DNA of 64,000 nucleotides from Bacteroidaceae bacterium (GCA_017555585.1 JAFZGA010000006.1:1-64000), one strand, 5' to 3'. Positions 14,552 to 23,771 are shown, numbered from the stretch's first letter. Notes: generated by a model from the letters alone, not told the origin. Numbers and translations: made by a program.

Positions 14552-15643
14552 ATGTTCAGTAAAGCGCAGACAATAGTTTTTTCAAAAACAGCAGGCACAA
14601 TCGAGGATATGTGCCTATCGGTGCTTACACAGATAGAGAACACAAAAACCATCCTTAAAATTGCATTTTTCGGCAAAGTCCAGGACAATGGGGAGTATCT
14701 GCAGAACATAGCCACCATCAGAAACGTTGTACAGGGATATTATCCTGCTGATGCACCGCTTATCAGCTACATTGCACAGGAGACAGCTACACAGAGGCTT
14801 GTTGCTGAGGTTACATTCCTCACCGACAGTTCTGCAACTGTTGAGCGTCATCGCAATTTCACATTGCTGAAGAAAGACGAATGTGCCGAACTGATAACAG
14901 GCGGAATAATACCTGATGATATGTCGGAAAGCACCTATGGGCAGGCAGGAAGCATTTTCAAGGGTATTGAAAAGATGTTGCAGAGCAACGGCTTCAAGCC
15001 AAGCGACATATACCGCCAATGGAACTACATACAAGGCATTACCATACTCAACGACGGTAGCCAGAACTATCAGGAGTTCAACGATGCGCGTTCAATATTC
15101 TACAACAAATGCCAATGGGATAACGGTTACCCGGCAGCAACAGGTATAGGCACTGATGCCGGCGGCGTGGTGGTAGAGGTCAATGCCATCAAGAGCCACG
15201 ACAAGAACCTGCCAATAGACAACCCGTTGCAGATTGCTGCACACAACTACTCGCAGAATGTCCTTGACGGAAAGGTGATAGAGGAACTGAAAGAGAGAAC
15301 CACACCAAAATTTGAACGTGCACGCCTGCTTGGCAATACCATTTTCATCTCGGGCACAGCTGCAATAAAGGGCGAACAGAGCATTGCCGCAAAGAATGCC
15401 GTTGAACAGACTGCCGAAACAATGGAAATAATGGACAAGCTCGTATCAAAAAAGAATATACCAACTGAGAACAACGGTGCATGCTACGACCTTTTAAGGG
15501 TTTATGTAAAGCGCAAAGAGGATATCGGTGCCGTAAAGGATTACATGGACACCCACTATTCTGCTGCACAAAAGCACTACCTTGTAGCCGATGTCTGCCG
15601 CCCTGAACTGCTTGTGGAGATCGAAGGCATTGCACATATCTGA
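14552..15643 (+). CDS. Chorismatase/RidA-superfamily-like protein (363 aa)
   Basis: The C-terminal half contains PAATGIGTDAGGVVVEVNAI (about residues 200-219) and ARLLGNTIFISGTAAIKGE (about 251-269), the paired signatures of the RidA/YjgF fold as arranged in chorismatase (FkbO/Hyg5) and XanB2-type enzymes. The N-terminal half is a second, degenerate RidA-like unit. Chorismatases hydrolyse chorismate to benzoate-type products; which reaction occurs here cannot be read from the sequence. In Bacteroidales these proteins are often called hypothetical. A 57-bp gap separates it from the AlaX-like gene; co-transcription is possible. Confidence 0.55.
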   Translation: MFSKAQTIVFSKTAGTIEDMCLSVLTQIENTKTILKIAFFGKVQDNGEYLQNIATIRNVVQGYYPADAPLISYIAQETATQRLVAEVTFLTDSSATVERHRNFTLLKKDECAELITGGIIPDDMSESTYGQAGSIFKGIEKMLQSNGFKPSDIYRQWNYIQGITILNDGSQNYQEFNDARSIFYNKCQWDNGYPAATGIGTDAGGVVVEVNAIKSHDKNLPIDNPLQIAAHNYSQNVLDGKVIEELKERTTPKFERARLLGNTIFISGTAAIKGEQSIAAKNAVEQTAETMEIMDKLVSKKNIPTENNGACYDLLRVYVKRKEDIGAVKDYMDTHYSAAQKHYLVADVCRPELLVEIEGIAHI

Positions 15644-15691
15644 TACTGCCATGCAGGAATCATATCCATACTACACAAAAATCCAACCTAT

Positions 15692-17794
15692 ATGAAATTT
15701 ATGAAACAGATTATTGCAGCGGCCGTTGCATTGGCTGCCTGCGGATGCGGGAATGAAAAGCCCAACAATCCATTACTGAATGAGTTTGATACAAAGCACA
15801 ACATTGCTCCGTTCACAGAGATTACCATCGACAACTACCGCGAAGGCATGTTGCTTGGTATGGAAGAGCAGAAAAAGGAGATTGAAGCCATAACAAACAA
15901 CAGCGACGCTCCTACATTCGATAACACCATCGTTGCGCTTGATCAGTGCGGCAAACTGCTACGCAAGGTACGCGGCACATTCAGCCCATTGTCAAGCAGT
16001 AACTCAACTGAAGAGATGCGTGCATTGCAGAAAGAAATGTCCCCTCTCTTCTCAGCACACAACGACGATATTTATCTCAACGAAGACCTGTTCTCACGTG
16101 TAAAAGCAGTGTACGACAAACGCGAGTCACTGACGTTGACTGCCGAAGAGGCAAAAATCCTTGAGAACATATACAAACGCTTCGTAAACAGCGGTGCGAA
16201 CCTCAACGAAGAAAAGAAAGCCAAGCTACGCGAGATAAACAAGGAGCTTTCGATGCTGCAACTTACATTTTCACAGAACCTGTTACGCGAAACAAACAAC
16301 ACATTCGTTGTTGCCGAAAGCCTTGAGGAGCTGAAAGGACTGCCACAGGCCAACATAGACGCTGCGGCAAAGATGGCTGCCGACAACGGCCAACCGGGAA
16401 AGTGGATGTTCAACATGCAACGCCCAAGCTGCAACCCGGTATTGCAGTATTGCGAGAACCGCGAACTTCGCGAAAAGGTATATAATGCCTACTACAATCG
16501 TGGAAATCAGGACAACGAATATGACAACAAGGAAATATGCGCCAAGATTGTAGCCAAGCGTCTTGAGAAAGCAAAGCTGATGGGATACCACAACTTTGCC
16601 GAAATGGTGCTTGAGGACCGCATGGCAAAGACTCCGGAAGCCGTATATACACTGCTTGATCAGGTTTGGACACCTGCTGTCGAGAAGGCAAAACAGGAGT
16701 TAGAAGACATCCGCGCCGAAATCCGTAAGGAGGGCAAGAATTTTGAACCTGCAGGCTGGGACTATATGTACTATCTCGACAAAGCAAAGCAGGCTAAGTT
16801 CGCCGTAGACGAGCAGGAGATAAAGAATTACATGGAGGCAGAGAACGTGATGCAGGGAATATTCCATGTAGCCACCAAGCTCTATGGCATCACATTCAAG
16901 GAGGTAACAGCCGAGTTGCCATCGTATGAACCAACAGCAAAGGCATATGAGGTAATTGACCGCGACGGTTCATTGCTTGCTATCTTCTACAGCGACCAGT
17001 TCACACGCGACAGCAAGAACGCCGGTGCGTGGTGCACATCGTTCCGCCCACAGAGTTACGAGAACGGCAAGCGCATTGTACCTGTTGTAGTCAATAGCTG
17101 CAACATGACACCTGCAACAGAGAACACACCTGCATTGCAGAACATTGACAATGTAAAGACCATGTTCCATGAGTTCGGCCATGCACTCCATAACTTCATG
17201 CGCAATGTAAAGTACAGCGGTGCAAGCGGTGTTGAACGCGACTTTGTTGAGTTGCCCTCACAGATTAACGAGCATTGGGCATTGGAACCCGAGGTACTTG
17301 CCGTATATGCAAAACATTACAAGACCGGAGAAATCATCCCCATGGAGCTTGTCGAGAAGATTCAAGAAAGCGACAAGTATGGTCAAGGATTCGCCACTGT
17401 AGAGTATATCGCCGCATCGCTCAGCGATATGGACCTGCACGTACTCACAGAAGTTCCTGCCGACCTCAATGTAATGGATTACGAAACCGAGAGACTTGCC
17501 GAGCGTGGTATTCCGTCACAGATTCTGCCACGTTACAGAATGACCAATTTCAGCCACACCATGGGAGGAGGATACAGCGCAGGCTATTACAGCTACATGT
17601 GGGCTGAGGTGCTTGATGCTGATGCGTTCGACGCGTTCAAGGAGACAGGCGATATCTTCAACCAAGAAGTAGCCGAGAAGTTCCGCAAACACATTCTAAC
17701 ACCGGGAGGTATCGACGACGGTATGACAATGTACCGTAATTTCCGTGGCCGCGAGCCACAGATTGACGCACTGTTGCGTAACCGCGGTTTCTAA
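15692..17794 (+). CDS. dcp: M3-family metallopeptidase, dipeptidyl carboxypeptidase-like lipoprotein
   Basis: Zinc peptidase of the thimet oligopeptidase family. The zinc motif HEFGH is at 493-497 (MFHEFGHALHNF), with the conserved upstream GAWCTSFRPQ and downstream GGYSAGYYSYMWAEVLDADAF that close the active-site channel. The length of 700 aa fits Dcp. The N-terminus MKFMKQIIAAAVALAACGCG is a lipoprotein signal (LAAC, lipidated Cys18), so the enzyme is membrane-anchored in the periplasm, unlike cytoplasmic E. coli Dcp. It probably trims oligopeptides for uptake, in keeping with an amino-acid-fermenting or peptide-using gut anaerobe. Own terminator at 17820-17858. Confidence 0.9.
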   Translation: MKFMKQIIAAAVALAACGCGNEKPNNPLLNEFDTKHNIAPFTEITIDNYREGMLLGMEEQKKEIEAITNNSDAPTFDNTIVALDQCGKLLRKVRGTFSPLSSSNSTEEMRALQKEMSPLFSAHNDDIYLNEDLFSRVKAVYDKRESLTLTAEEAKILENIYKRFVNSGANLNEEKKAKLREINKELSMLQLTFSQNLLRETNNTFVVAESLEELKGLPQANIDAAAKMAADNGQPGKWMFNMQRPSCNPVLQYCENRELREKVYNAYYNRGNQDNEYDNKEICAKIVAKRLEKAKLMGYHNFAEMVLEDRMAKTPEAVYTLLDQVWTPAVEKAKQELEDIRAEIRKEGKNFEPAGWDYMYYLDKAKQAKFAVDEQEIKNYMEAENVMQGIFHVATKLYGITFKEVTAELPSYEPTAKAYEVIDRDGSLLAIFYSDQFTRDSKNAGAWCTSFRPQSYENGKRIVPVVVNSCNMTPATENTPALQNIDNVKTMFHEFGHALHNFMRNVKYSGASGVERDFVELPSQINEHWALEPEVLAVYAKHYKTGEIIPMELVEKIQESDKYGQGFATVEYIAASLSDMDLHVLTEVPADLNVMDYETERLAERGIPSQILPRYRMTNFSHTMGGGYSAGYYSYMWAEVLDADAFDAFKETGDIFNQEVAEKFRKHILTPGGIDDGMTMYRNFRGREPQIDALLRNRGF

Positions 17795-17819
17795 AAACAC
17801 GAAAAAGATTTTATAATAC

Positions 17820-17858
17820 AAAGGGGTTGCCACTTCAGTGTGAAGTGACAACCCCTTT
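17820..17858 (+). terminator. Hairpin terminator
   Basis: AAAGGGGTTG-C-CACTTCA-GTG-TGAAGTG-A-CAACCCCTTT, a long two-part stem 26 bp after the M3 peptidase gene. Confidence 0.85.
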
Positions 17859-18065
17859 CATTAATAATATATAAAAGAGAGAAAAGACAAGAACATAAGT
17901 ATACTCACACTCATTATATAGTCAAGAACGGACAGCAGCCGGCAGGCACTCAATAAGTCACTCAAAGAGAGACTGCGACTTGGTTACACCTGCATCATAT
18001 AGAAGTCGTTATTGCCACGGTCCGGTTACTGCCCGTTTATTGTTTAACAACTAAATCAAGTGTAT

Positions 18066-18581
18066 ATGAGTATGCTAATGAAACGAGGAGGTCAGACATG
18101 GATTCCAAGTATCTTCAACGATTTTTTCAACAACGACATTCTTGTACGCAACAGCAGTACTGTGCCGGCAATCAATGTCATTGAAAGGGAAAAGGAGTAT
18201 AAGGTGGAAGTTGCAGCCGCCGGAATGCGAAAGGAAGATTTCAAGATCCATATCGACAGCGACAATGACCTCACCATCACAATGGAGAAAAACTGCAACT
18301 GCGAGACAAAGAACGGCAAGGAGTGCTGCTGCGAAGATGACAAAAAGAATATGGAAGAATGCAAGGACAGCAAGTGCGATACCGACAAATGCGAGGATAA
18401 GGGACGCTATCTCCGACGCGAGTTTTCCTACACACGTTTTCAGCAGACATTGATATTGCCCGACGATGCCGACACTGAAAAGATTGAGGCGAAGGTAAAG
18501 CACGGTGTGCTTAAGATTCACATTCCTAAGAAAGCCAAAACAGGCGAAAACAAGATTGACAGAATCATAGCCATTGAATAA
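18066..18581 (+). CDS. Small heat-shock protein (Hsp20) with an eight-cysteine insertion
   Basis: Alpha-crystallin-type chaperone that holds unfolding proteins in the cytoplasm. Residues 33-75 (VPAINVIEREKEYKVEVAAA, KEDFKIHID, LTITMEK) and 114-152 (RYLRREFSYTRFQQTLILP, KVKHGVLKIHIPK) are the two halves of the domain. Between them, where relatives have a short charged loop, is a segment with cysteines at 77, 79, 87, 88, 89, 99, 104 and 109, rich in D/E/K/N. These are the only cysteines in the protein. A metal- or redox-sensing function is plausible. The frame begins at GTG 18060; ATG 18066, 18072 or 18078 are more likely starts. The upstream 200 bp holds no recognisable CIRCE or other heat-shock operator. 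Confidence 0.9.
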   Translation: MSMLMKRGGQTWIPSIFNDFFNNDILVRNSSTVPAINVIEREKEYKVEVAAAGMRKEDFKIHIDSDNDLTITMEKNCNCETKNGKECCCEDDKKNMEECKDSKCDTDKCEDKGRYLRREFSYTRFQQTLILPDDADTEKIEAKVKHGVLKIHIPKKAKTGENKIDRIIAIE

Positions 18582-18620
18582 AAATAAAAAGGCAATCTTT
18601 AAAGATTGCCTTTTTATTTT
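18581..18620. terminator. Bidirectional hairpin terminator
   Basis: AAAATAAAAAGGCAATCTTT-AAAGATTGCCTTTTTATTTT, a perfect palindrome between the hsp20 gene (+) and rpmA (-). Confidence 0.9.
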
Positions 18621-18636
18621 TTTCTGATAAGATTTA

Positions 18637-18903
18637 TCAGTTCTGCTCTGCGAAAGGAGTAACAGAAACGAAGCTCTTGTCGTTCTTGCCACGTTTGAAT
18701 GTTACAATACCGTCAACCAAAGCGTAGAGAGTGTGGTCACTACCCATACCGATGTTTGCACCTGGGTTGTGAACTGTACCACGCTGACGAACGATGATAT
18801 TACCGGCTTTACATGCCTGACCGCCCCAAATTTTCACACCAAGTCTCTGACTTGCTGACTCACGGCCGTTCTTTGAACTACCAACACCTTTTTTATGTGC
18901 CAT
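18637..18903 (-). CDS. rpmA: 50S ribosomal protein L27
   Basis: 88 residues, starting [16 protein letters not shown], with [21 protein letters not shown] and NVGMG-like [13 protein letters not shown]. There is no N-terminal extension needing protease removal (seen in Firmicutes). L27 sits near the peptidyl transferase centre. It follows rplU by 17 bp on the same strand, the usual rplU-rpmA operon. Confidence 0.97.
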   Translation of the reverse strand: MAHKKGVGSSKNGRESASQRLGVKIWGGQACKAGNIIVRQRGTVHNPGANIGMGSDHTLYALVDGIVTFKRGKNDKSFVSVTPFAEQN

Positions 18904-18920
18904 AATACTAAAACTTTTAA

Positions 18921-19310
18921 TTAACCGATAACTTCCTTAACAACTAACTCTGTGAACTGCTGACGGTGACCGTTCAACTTGCGGTAGCCTTTACGACGAC
19001 GCTTGTGGAATACCAACACCTTATCACCCTTAACCAAAGCAGGGTCGATAGTACGTGTAGTAACGATGTTCTGACCGTCCTTAGACTTGCGAACAATCTT
19101 CTGCTCACGAACATTGCCGATATAGCAAACTACCTTTGCGCCTTCTACAGTAGGAGCACCTACAGTTACAGCACCATCCTTATCCAACAACAACACGCGG
19201 TCGAACTCTACGGTTGTGTCATTCTGAGCACCCTTGATGTGGTGCACGAACAGCTTCTTACCAGCCTCAGCCTTGAACTGCTGTCCATTAATCTCAACAA
19301 TTGCGTACAT
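18921..19310 (-). CDS. rplU: 50S ribosomal protein L21 with internal insertion
   Basis: 129 residues. The start [25 protein letters not shown] and the end [31 protein letters not shown] are typical for Bacteroidales L21, whose usual length is near 105. About 24 extra residues (roughly 64-90, containing [15 protein letters not shown]) sit between VVC and LVKGDKV. The reading frame is intact. First gene of the rplU-rpmA operon; promoter and a leader hairpin lie upstream. Confidence 0.95.
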   Translation of the reverse strand: MYAIVEINGQQFKAEAGKKLFVHHIKGAQNDTTVEFDRVLLLDKDGAVTVGAPTVEGAKVVCYIGNVREQKIVRKSKDGQNIVTTRTIDPALVKGDKVLVFHKRRRKGYRKLNGHRQQFTELVVKEVIG

Positions 19311-19346
19311 TTAATTTATCGCTTTTATTGTGAATTCCGTGAGGTG

Positions 19347-19365
19347 CATGCTCCTCGTGAGCATG
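19347..19365 (-). promoter_or_regulatory. rplU leader hairpin
   Basis: CATGCTC-ACGAG-GAGCATG, a 7-bp stem in the leader between the -7 box (19398-19405) and the ATG of rplU. It could be the binding site for autogenous control by a ribosomal protein; this is inference. Confidence 0.4.
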
Positions 19366-19397
19366 GCTTCTTCAACCCCTTCGGACCAAATCGGGTG

Positions 19398-19405
19398 CAA
19401 AGATA
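19398..19405 (-). promoter_or_regulatory. -7 promoter box of rplU-rpmA
   Basis: TATCTTTG on the minus strand, a perfect TAnnTTTG match. The leader to the rplU start is about 80 nt. Confidence 0.65.
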
Positions 19406-19477
19406 GGAAATATTTTGTTCACAGGAAACAATTTCCCGAAAAACTTTGCGAATATTTCCTTCTACACCTATTATATA

Positions 19478-20419
19478 TTATAATCTTGACAAATATCTCT
19501 CTGCCTCAAGCGCCGCGCGACAACCGCTTGCAGCTGCGTTTATGGCCTGACGGTAATGAGGATCAGCCACGTCACCTGCAACAAAAACACCGGGAACGAG
19601 TGTCTTTACACCACTCTCGTCAGTAGGAACGAAATATCCGGTCTCGTCGGTTTTAAGATACTTCTTGAACACATCAGAATTTGGTTTATGGCCGATGGCA
19701 AGGAAGAAACCGTCGATTGCAAGATCATAGTGCTTCTCATCGGGTTCACCTTTTCTTGATACAAGATGGATACCCTCTACACCATCTTCACCGAAAAGGC
19801 CCTCGGTATTATGCTCGAAAAGCACCTCGATTTTTGGATTCGCCAAGGTACGGTCCTGCATTGCCTTGGAAGCACGCAAGAATGGCTTACGTACAATAAG
19901 ATATACCTTTGCCGCAAGCGATGCAAGATAGTTTGCCTCCTCACAAGCTGTGTCACCGCCACCAACAACAGCAACGATCTTCTTGCGATAGAAGAAACCG
20001 TCACATGTAGCACATGCGCTCACACCCATACCCTGATACTTGATTTCATCGGAAAGACCAAGATATTTGGCAGCAGCACCGGTAGCAACAATAACAGTAT
20101 CTGCCTCAAGCACCTTACCGTCGTCAAGTGTCACCTTGTATGGCAATTCGTCAAAATCGACTGCAACAACACTGCCCGAGCGTATATCTGTACCAACATT
20201 GATGGCCTGTTGACGCATGTTCTCCATGAGTTCAGGACCAGTTATTCCATGTGGGAAACCGGGGAAATTCTCAATAACGGTTGTCTGTGTCAGCTGGCCT
20301 CCGGGCTGCATTCCTTCAACAAGTATAGGAGAAAGATTTGCACGCGAAGCATATATCGCTGCGGTATAACCGGCAGGGCCGGAACCGATAACCAAACATT
20401 TAGTTCTGTTTACATTCAT
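19478..20419 (-). CDS. trxB: Thioredoxin-disulfide reductase
   Basis: NADPH-dependent flavoenzyme that reduces thioredoxin. Visible motifs are GSGPAGYTAA (FAD binding, near residue 12), CATCDG (redox-active CxxC, about 138-141), VGGGDTACEEA (NADPH binding) and GVFVAGDVADP (second FAD motif). Length 313 aa is normal for the low-molecular-weight type. The frame extends 10 codons further to 20449, but MNVNRTKCLVIGSG at 20419 matches the family start. Third in the order ftsK, lolA-like, trxB on the minus strand, with a 105-bp gap before it. Confidence 0.95.
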   Translation of the reverse strand: MNVNRTKCLVIGSGPAGYTAAIYASRANLSPILVEGMQPGGQLTQTTVIENFPGFPHGITGPELMENMRQQAINVGTDIRSGSVVAVDFDELPYKVTLDDGKVLEADTVIVATGAAAKYLGLSDEIKYQGMGVSACATCDGFFYRKKIVAVVGGGDTACEEANYLASLAAKVYLIVRKPFLRASKAMQDRTLANPKIEVLFEHNTEGLFGEDGVEGIHLVSRKGEPDEKHYDLAIDGFFLAIGHKPNSDVFKKYLKTDETGYFVPTDESGVKTLVPGVFVAGDVADPHYRQAINAAASGCRAALEAERYLSRL

Positions 20420-20524
20420 AATCGTATAGTTTTTATTCAATTTATCCAATATTCTTTATTTATTCACTAATTCTCAAACCGATGCCATTCCATTGCTGTT
20501 GGCGAACATACACCGCTGCATGAT

Positions 20525-21142
20525 TCATCTCATATCAACAACCTCTGCAGTGTCGTACTCCTCAACAGGGCATCTATATACATCGTCTGCAAAATTACAC
20601 TTTATTTGATATTTATCAAGCATAATTTCAATATGTCCTTGACCTGGCATGAAAACATTCATCGCTTTCAGGCGAGCGGTTTCTGAATCGACATAAAGTT
20701 CCACCTTTTCTATAGTGTTGTCCTGCATTGACTGTAAAGTCAGCACAGCCATTCCGTCCTGCAACACAGCAGTTTTGGAAGAGCCTTTACTGTAGTTCTC
20801 CATGATGAACAATGGAGAAAGGTTCTGCGCCTCGTCCGACGAAGCACCGGTAATATATATTTCATCAATCTCGAGCATATAGCTCCATTGTGTCTTTCCG
20901 TCACACCACACCCCCATCTTGTCCATAACAACCGAATAACGGTTGCCGTCAAGTCTCATCACGCCTTTGTCTTCCAAGACCTCATCGCCTGTCTCGTCAT
21001 ACACCGTATAAGAATAATCCATCTGCAACGGCGAATCCTTTTTCATTGCCTCAACAGCCTTGTCAAGCAACTTGTCGGCATCATACACCTGTGCAGAAGC
21101 GAAGAACGGCAAGAACAACAATAAAAAAAACATGTTTTTCAT
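20525..21142 (-). CDS. LolA-like outer-membrane lipoprotein carrier protein
   Basis: Signal peptide MKNMFFLLLFLPFFASAQ followed by a 185-residue domain of the LolA fold (DADKLLDKAVEAMKKDSP, MRLDGNRYSVVMDKMGVWCDGKTQWSYM, ENYSKGS). LolA shuttles lipoproteins across the periplasm, which suits an organism with many surface lipoproteins. The position directly after ftsK (18 bp) is the usual one in Bacteroidales and E. coli. The frame can be read from GTG 21154, but ATG 21142 gives a clean signal peptide. Confidence 0.85.
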   Translation of the reverse strand: MKNMFFLLLFLPFFASAQVYDADKLLDKAVEAMKKDSPLQMDYSYTVYDETGDEVLEDKGVMRLDGNRYSVVMDKMGVWCDGKTQWSYMLEIDEIYITGASSDEAQNLSPLFIMENYSKGSSKTAVLQDGMAVLTLQSMQDNTIEKVELYVDSETARLKAMNVFMPGQGHIEIMLDKYQIKCNFADDVYRCPVEEYDTAEVVDMR

Positions 21143-21160
21143 AATACAGTACACTTTGTG

Positions 21161-23620
21161 TTAAAGTAATGATTTCAGACGGAATTCAAGATCAGCCTCA
21201 TCCGCACACAACACCTGACGTGGCTTGCTGCCTTCCTGTTCACCAACAATACCAGTATGGCAAAGCTGGTCCATGATACGACCTGCACGGTTGAATCCGA
21301 CATTGAACTTACGCTGAATGAGCGAAGTTGATCCATGCTGGGCTAGCACTACAGTACGTGCAGCCTCGGCAAACAAGGGGTCGAGTTTGTCCGAAGAAAT
21401 CTCTCCACGCATTGCTCCACCGTCGCCACCCATATCAACCGCCTCGTCAGGCTCAGGCAATATATACGCATTCTGATAGCCTTGTTGCTTGGCTATATGC
21501 GCACACACGCGCTCAACCTCTTTTGTCTCGACAAGAGCACACTGCACACGCACAGGATCATTTCCGGCAAGGAAGAGCATATCACCCCTACCCTGCAACT
21601 GGTTGGCACCTGAACGGTCAAGTATGGTACGCGAGTCAATGACCGATATGACACGGAAAGCCATACGGGCAGGGAAGTTCGCCTTGATCGTACCGGTTAT
21701 AATATTTGTGGTAGGACGCTGTGTTGCAATGATCATGTGTATTCCCACTGCACGTGCCTTCTGTGCAATACGTGCTATAGGCTGTTCAACCTCGCGTCCG
21801 GCAGTCATCATCAAATCGCCATACTCATCAATGATAACAACTATATATGGCATAAAGCGATGTCCTTTTGTTGGCAGCAGTTCTTTGTTCAGGAATTTCG
21901 CATTATATTCCTTTACCGAACGTACCGATGCCATCTGCAACAGCTTGTATCGGTTATCCATCTCGACACAAAGAGACTTAAGAGTTCGTACAACCTTGTT
22001 CACATCAGTGATAATAGGTTCATTCTCACCATCGAGCTTTGCAAGGAAGTGCTTTTCGAGGACACCGTAAAGGCTCAACTCCACCATTTTTGGATCGACC
22101 ATTACAAACTTGAGATATGCAGGGTGCATCTTGAACAGCAATGAAGTGATGATAGCATTCAAACCGACCGACTTACCCATACCGGTAGCACCGGCAACAA
22201 GCAAGTGGGGCATCTTCGCCATATCCACCATATACACCTCGTTCGAGATTGTCTTTCCTAGCGCAAGAGGCAACTCCATATCCGTCTCCTTATATTTGCG
22301 GCTATTGAGAAGCGAAGCCATAGGAACAATCTGCTTGTGGGCATTGGGGACCTCAACACCGATAGTTCCCTTACCCGGAATAGGCGCAACGATACGGATA
22401 CACAGAGCAGCAAGACTCATGGCTATATCATCTTCAAGATTTCTGATTTTCGCTATTCTGACACCGGGAGCAGGAGTAATCTCGTAAAGTGTGATTGTAG
22501 GACCTACTGTTGCCTTTATAGAGCTTATCTCTATACCGAAGTTCTTCAACACCTCAACAATCTTATTGGCATTGGCAGCCTGCTCGTCTTTGTCGATTGA
22601 CTGTACAGACTGTTCATACTCATCGAGCAGATCGATTGTAGGTGGCTTGTAATAGCTCAATTCATCTTTGGGATTTATCGGACGGAACATTTTTCCACCC
22701 ATATCCTCATCACCCTCAGCCTGCTCCACCTCCATAGCAAGAAGTGGATCTTCGGAATTTGCAGCTTGTCCTATAGAACGCGCCATTGCGTCGAACTGCA
22801 TTGCAAGGTCATCATCATTGCCCGATGCCTCGTAAGAATCCTCATCGTCATTGTCACATACAGCAACTTCCAGTTCGGTATCATCACCAACTGTCACCAC
22901 CACAGGGAGCGGGGTTGCCGGTTCGTCTTCAGCCGAGTCATAACCATCAGCAATCTCCACAACCGCGTCTTCGGCTGTCTCGGTTTTCTTTTCCTTTCTC
23001 AAAGCATTGAGAGCAAAGAGATTTCTCATCCAAGTGATTGTATCACGTGATATATATATCATGAAAAGAATCAACGACACAACAAGAAGCAGAACAAGAC
23101 CGACAATACCTATATGCTCCACAAACAGAGCCTTCATGTATTCTCCATGCGCTCCGCCCGGAGAGACATAACTTTCTTCAAGAATATCACCGAACAATAG
23201 GGCAAAAAGCAATGAGAACCATACAATACAGAAAAAGAGATACACCACCCAGCGGCCAAGCCTGAAGCTGAATAGGCGCATAAGACGTATCGCAACGAGT
23301 GACAGCAGAGGCAGAAACAGCAATGATGCCCAACCGAAACAATCGTTTATAAGAAATCTTGCAACAACAGCGCCACCCTTGCCCGATGTATTTGAGACAG
23401 GATTATCAATCTCCGAACCGGCTATGACTTCAAGTGCCGACTGGTCGGCACCTCCTGTTGAAAAGAACGATATGAATGAACTGCACAAGAATATTGCAAA
23501 AGCTGCAAATATCAATCCGAGCACAAACTGCACGTTGTGATTCCTGAAAAAGAGCACAGCCTTGCGATACCAATCCCTGACAGATGAAAACACCCCTTTT
23601 TTATTATTTTTTTTAGCCAT
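21161..23620 (-). CDS. ftsK: DNA translocase FtsK
   Basis: Septal DNA pump that clears the chromosome from the closing septum and activates XerCD recombination. Four N-terminal membrane segments (about residues 25-190) are followed by an acidic linker (EDEPATPLPV, DDEDSYEASGNDDD), the motor domain with Walker A GATGMGKS (about 475-482) and Walker B VVIIDEYGDLMM, and the C-terminal winged-helix gamma domain (LAQHGSTSLIQRKFNVGFNRAGRIMDQL), which reads the KOPS-type polar sequence. 819 aa is typical for Bacteroidales. First gene of the ftsK-lolA-trxB group. Confidence 0.96.
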   Translation of the reverse strand: MAKKNNKKGVFSSVRDWYRKAVLFFRNHNVQFVLGLIFAAFAIFLCSSFISFFSTGGADQSALEVIAGSEIDNPVSNTSGKGGAVVARFLINDCFGWASLLFLPLLSLVAIRLMRLFSFRLGRWVVYLFFCIVWFSLLFALLFGDILEESYVSPGGAHGEYMKALFVEHIGIVGLVLLLVVSLILFMIYISRDTITWMRNLFALNALRKEKKTETAEDAVVEIADGYDSAEDEPATPLPVVVTVGDDTELEVAVCDNDDEDSYEASGNDDDLAMQFDAMARSIGQAANSEDPLLAMEVEQAEGDEDMGGKMFRPINPKDELSYYKPPTIDLLDEYEQSVQSIDKDEQAANANKIVEVLKNFGIEISSIKATVGPTITLYEITPAPGVRIAKIRNLEDDIAMSLAALCIRIVAPIPGKGTIGVEVPNAHKQIVPMASLLNSRKYKETDMELPLALGKTISNEVYMVDMAKMPHLLVAGATGMGKSVGLNAIITSLLFKMHPAYLKFVMVDPKMVELSLYGVLEKHFLAKLDGENEPIITDVNKVVRTLKSLCVEMDNRYKLLQMASVRSVKEYNAKFLNKELLPTKGHRFMPYIVVIIDEYGDLMMTAGREVEQPIARIAQKARAVGIHMIIATQRPTTNIITGTIKANFPARMAFRVISVIDSRTILDRSGANQLQGRGDMLFLAGNDPVRVQCALVETKEVERVCAHIAKQQGYQNAYILPEPDEAVDMGGDGGAMRGEISSDKLDPLFAEAARTVVLAQHGSTSLIQRKFNVGFNRAGRIMDQLCHTGIVGEQEGSKPRQVLCADEADLEFRLKSLL

Positions 23621-23746
23621 ATAGAATCCTGTTACAATTAAGACTGGACCTGCTGATTGTCATATAAAACGCAAGTCCGGAAATTCACAAACGCGAAGAT
23701 ACGAAAAAAAATAAATACCTTTACCTGATAGCTCCGCTATTTTTTG

Positions 23747-23754
23747 TAACTTCG
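23747..23754 (+). promoter_or_regulatory. -7 promoter box of the DUF5063 operon
   Basis: TAACTTCG, the TTCG variant of the -7 box, 17 bp before ATG 23772. The ftsK gene diverges from this point and has a similar CGAAGATA (minus-strand TATCTTCG) around 23695-23702. Confidence 0.55.
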
Positions 23755-23771
23755 CGAGCAGAAAAAAGAAC

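Noticed and set aside
18075..18692. 205-codon minus-strand frame over hsp20
   Set aside because: Antisense shadow of the Hsp20 gene; hydrophobic only because the complement of charged codons is.
19766..20470. 234-codon plus-strand frame
   Set aside because: Antisense to trxB, whose motifs are unequivocal; also lacks a promoter.
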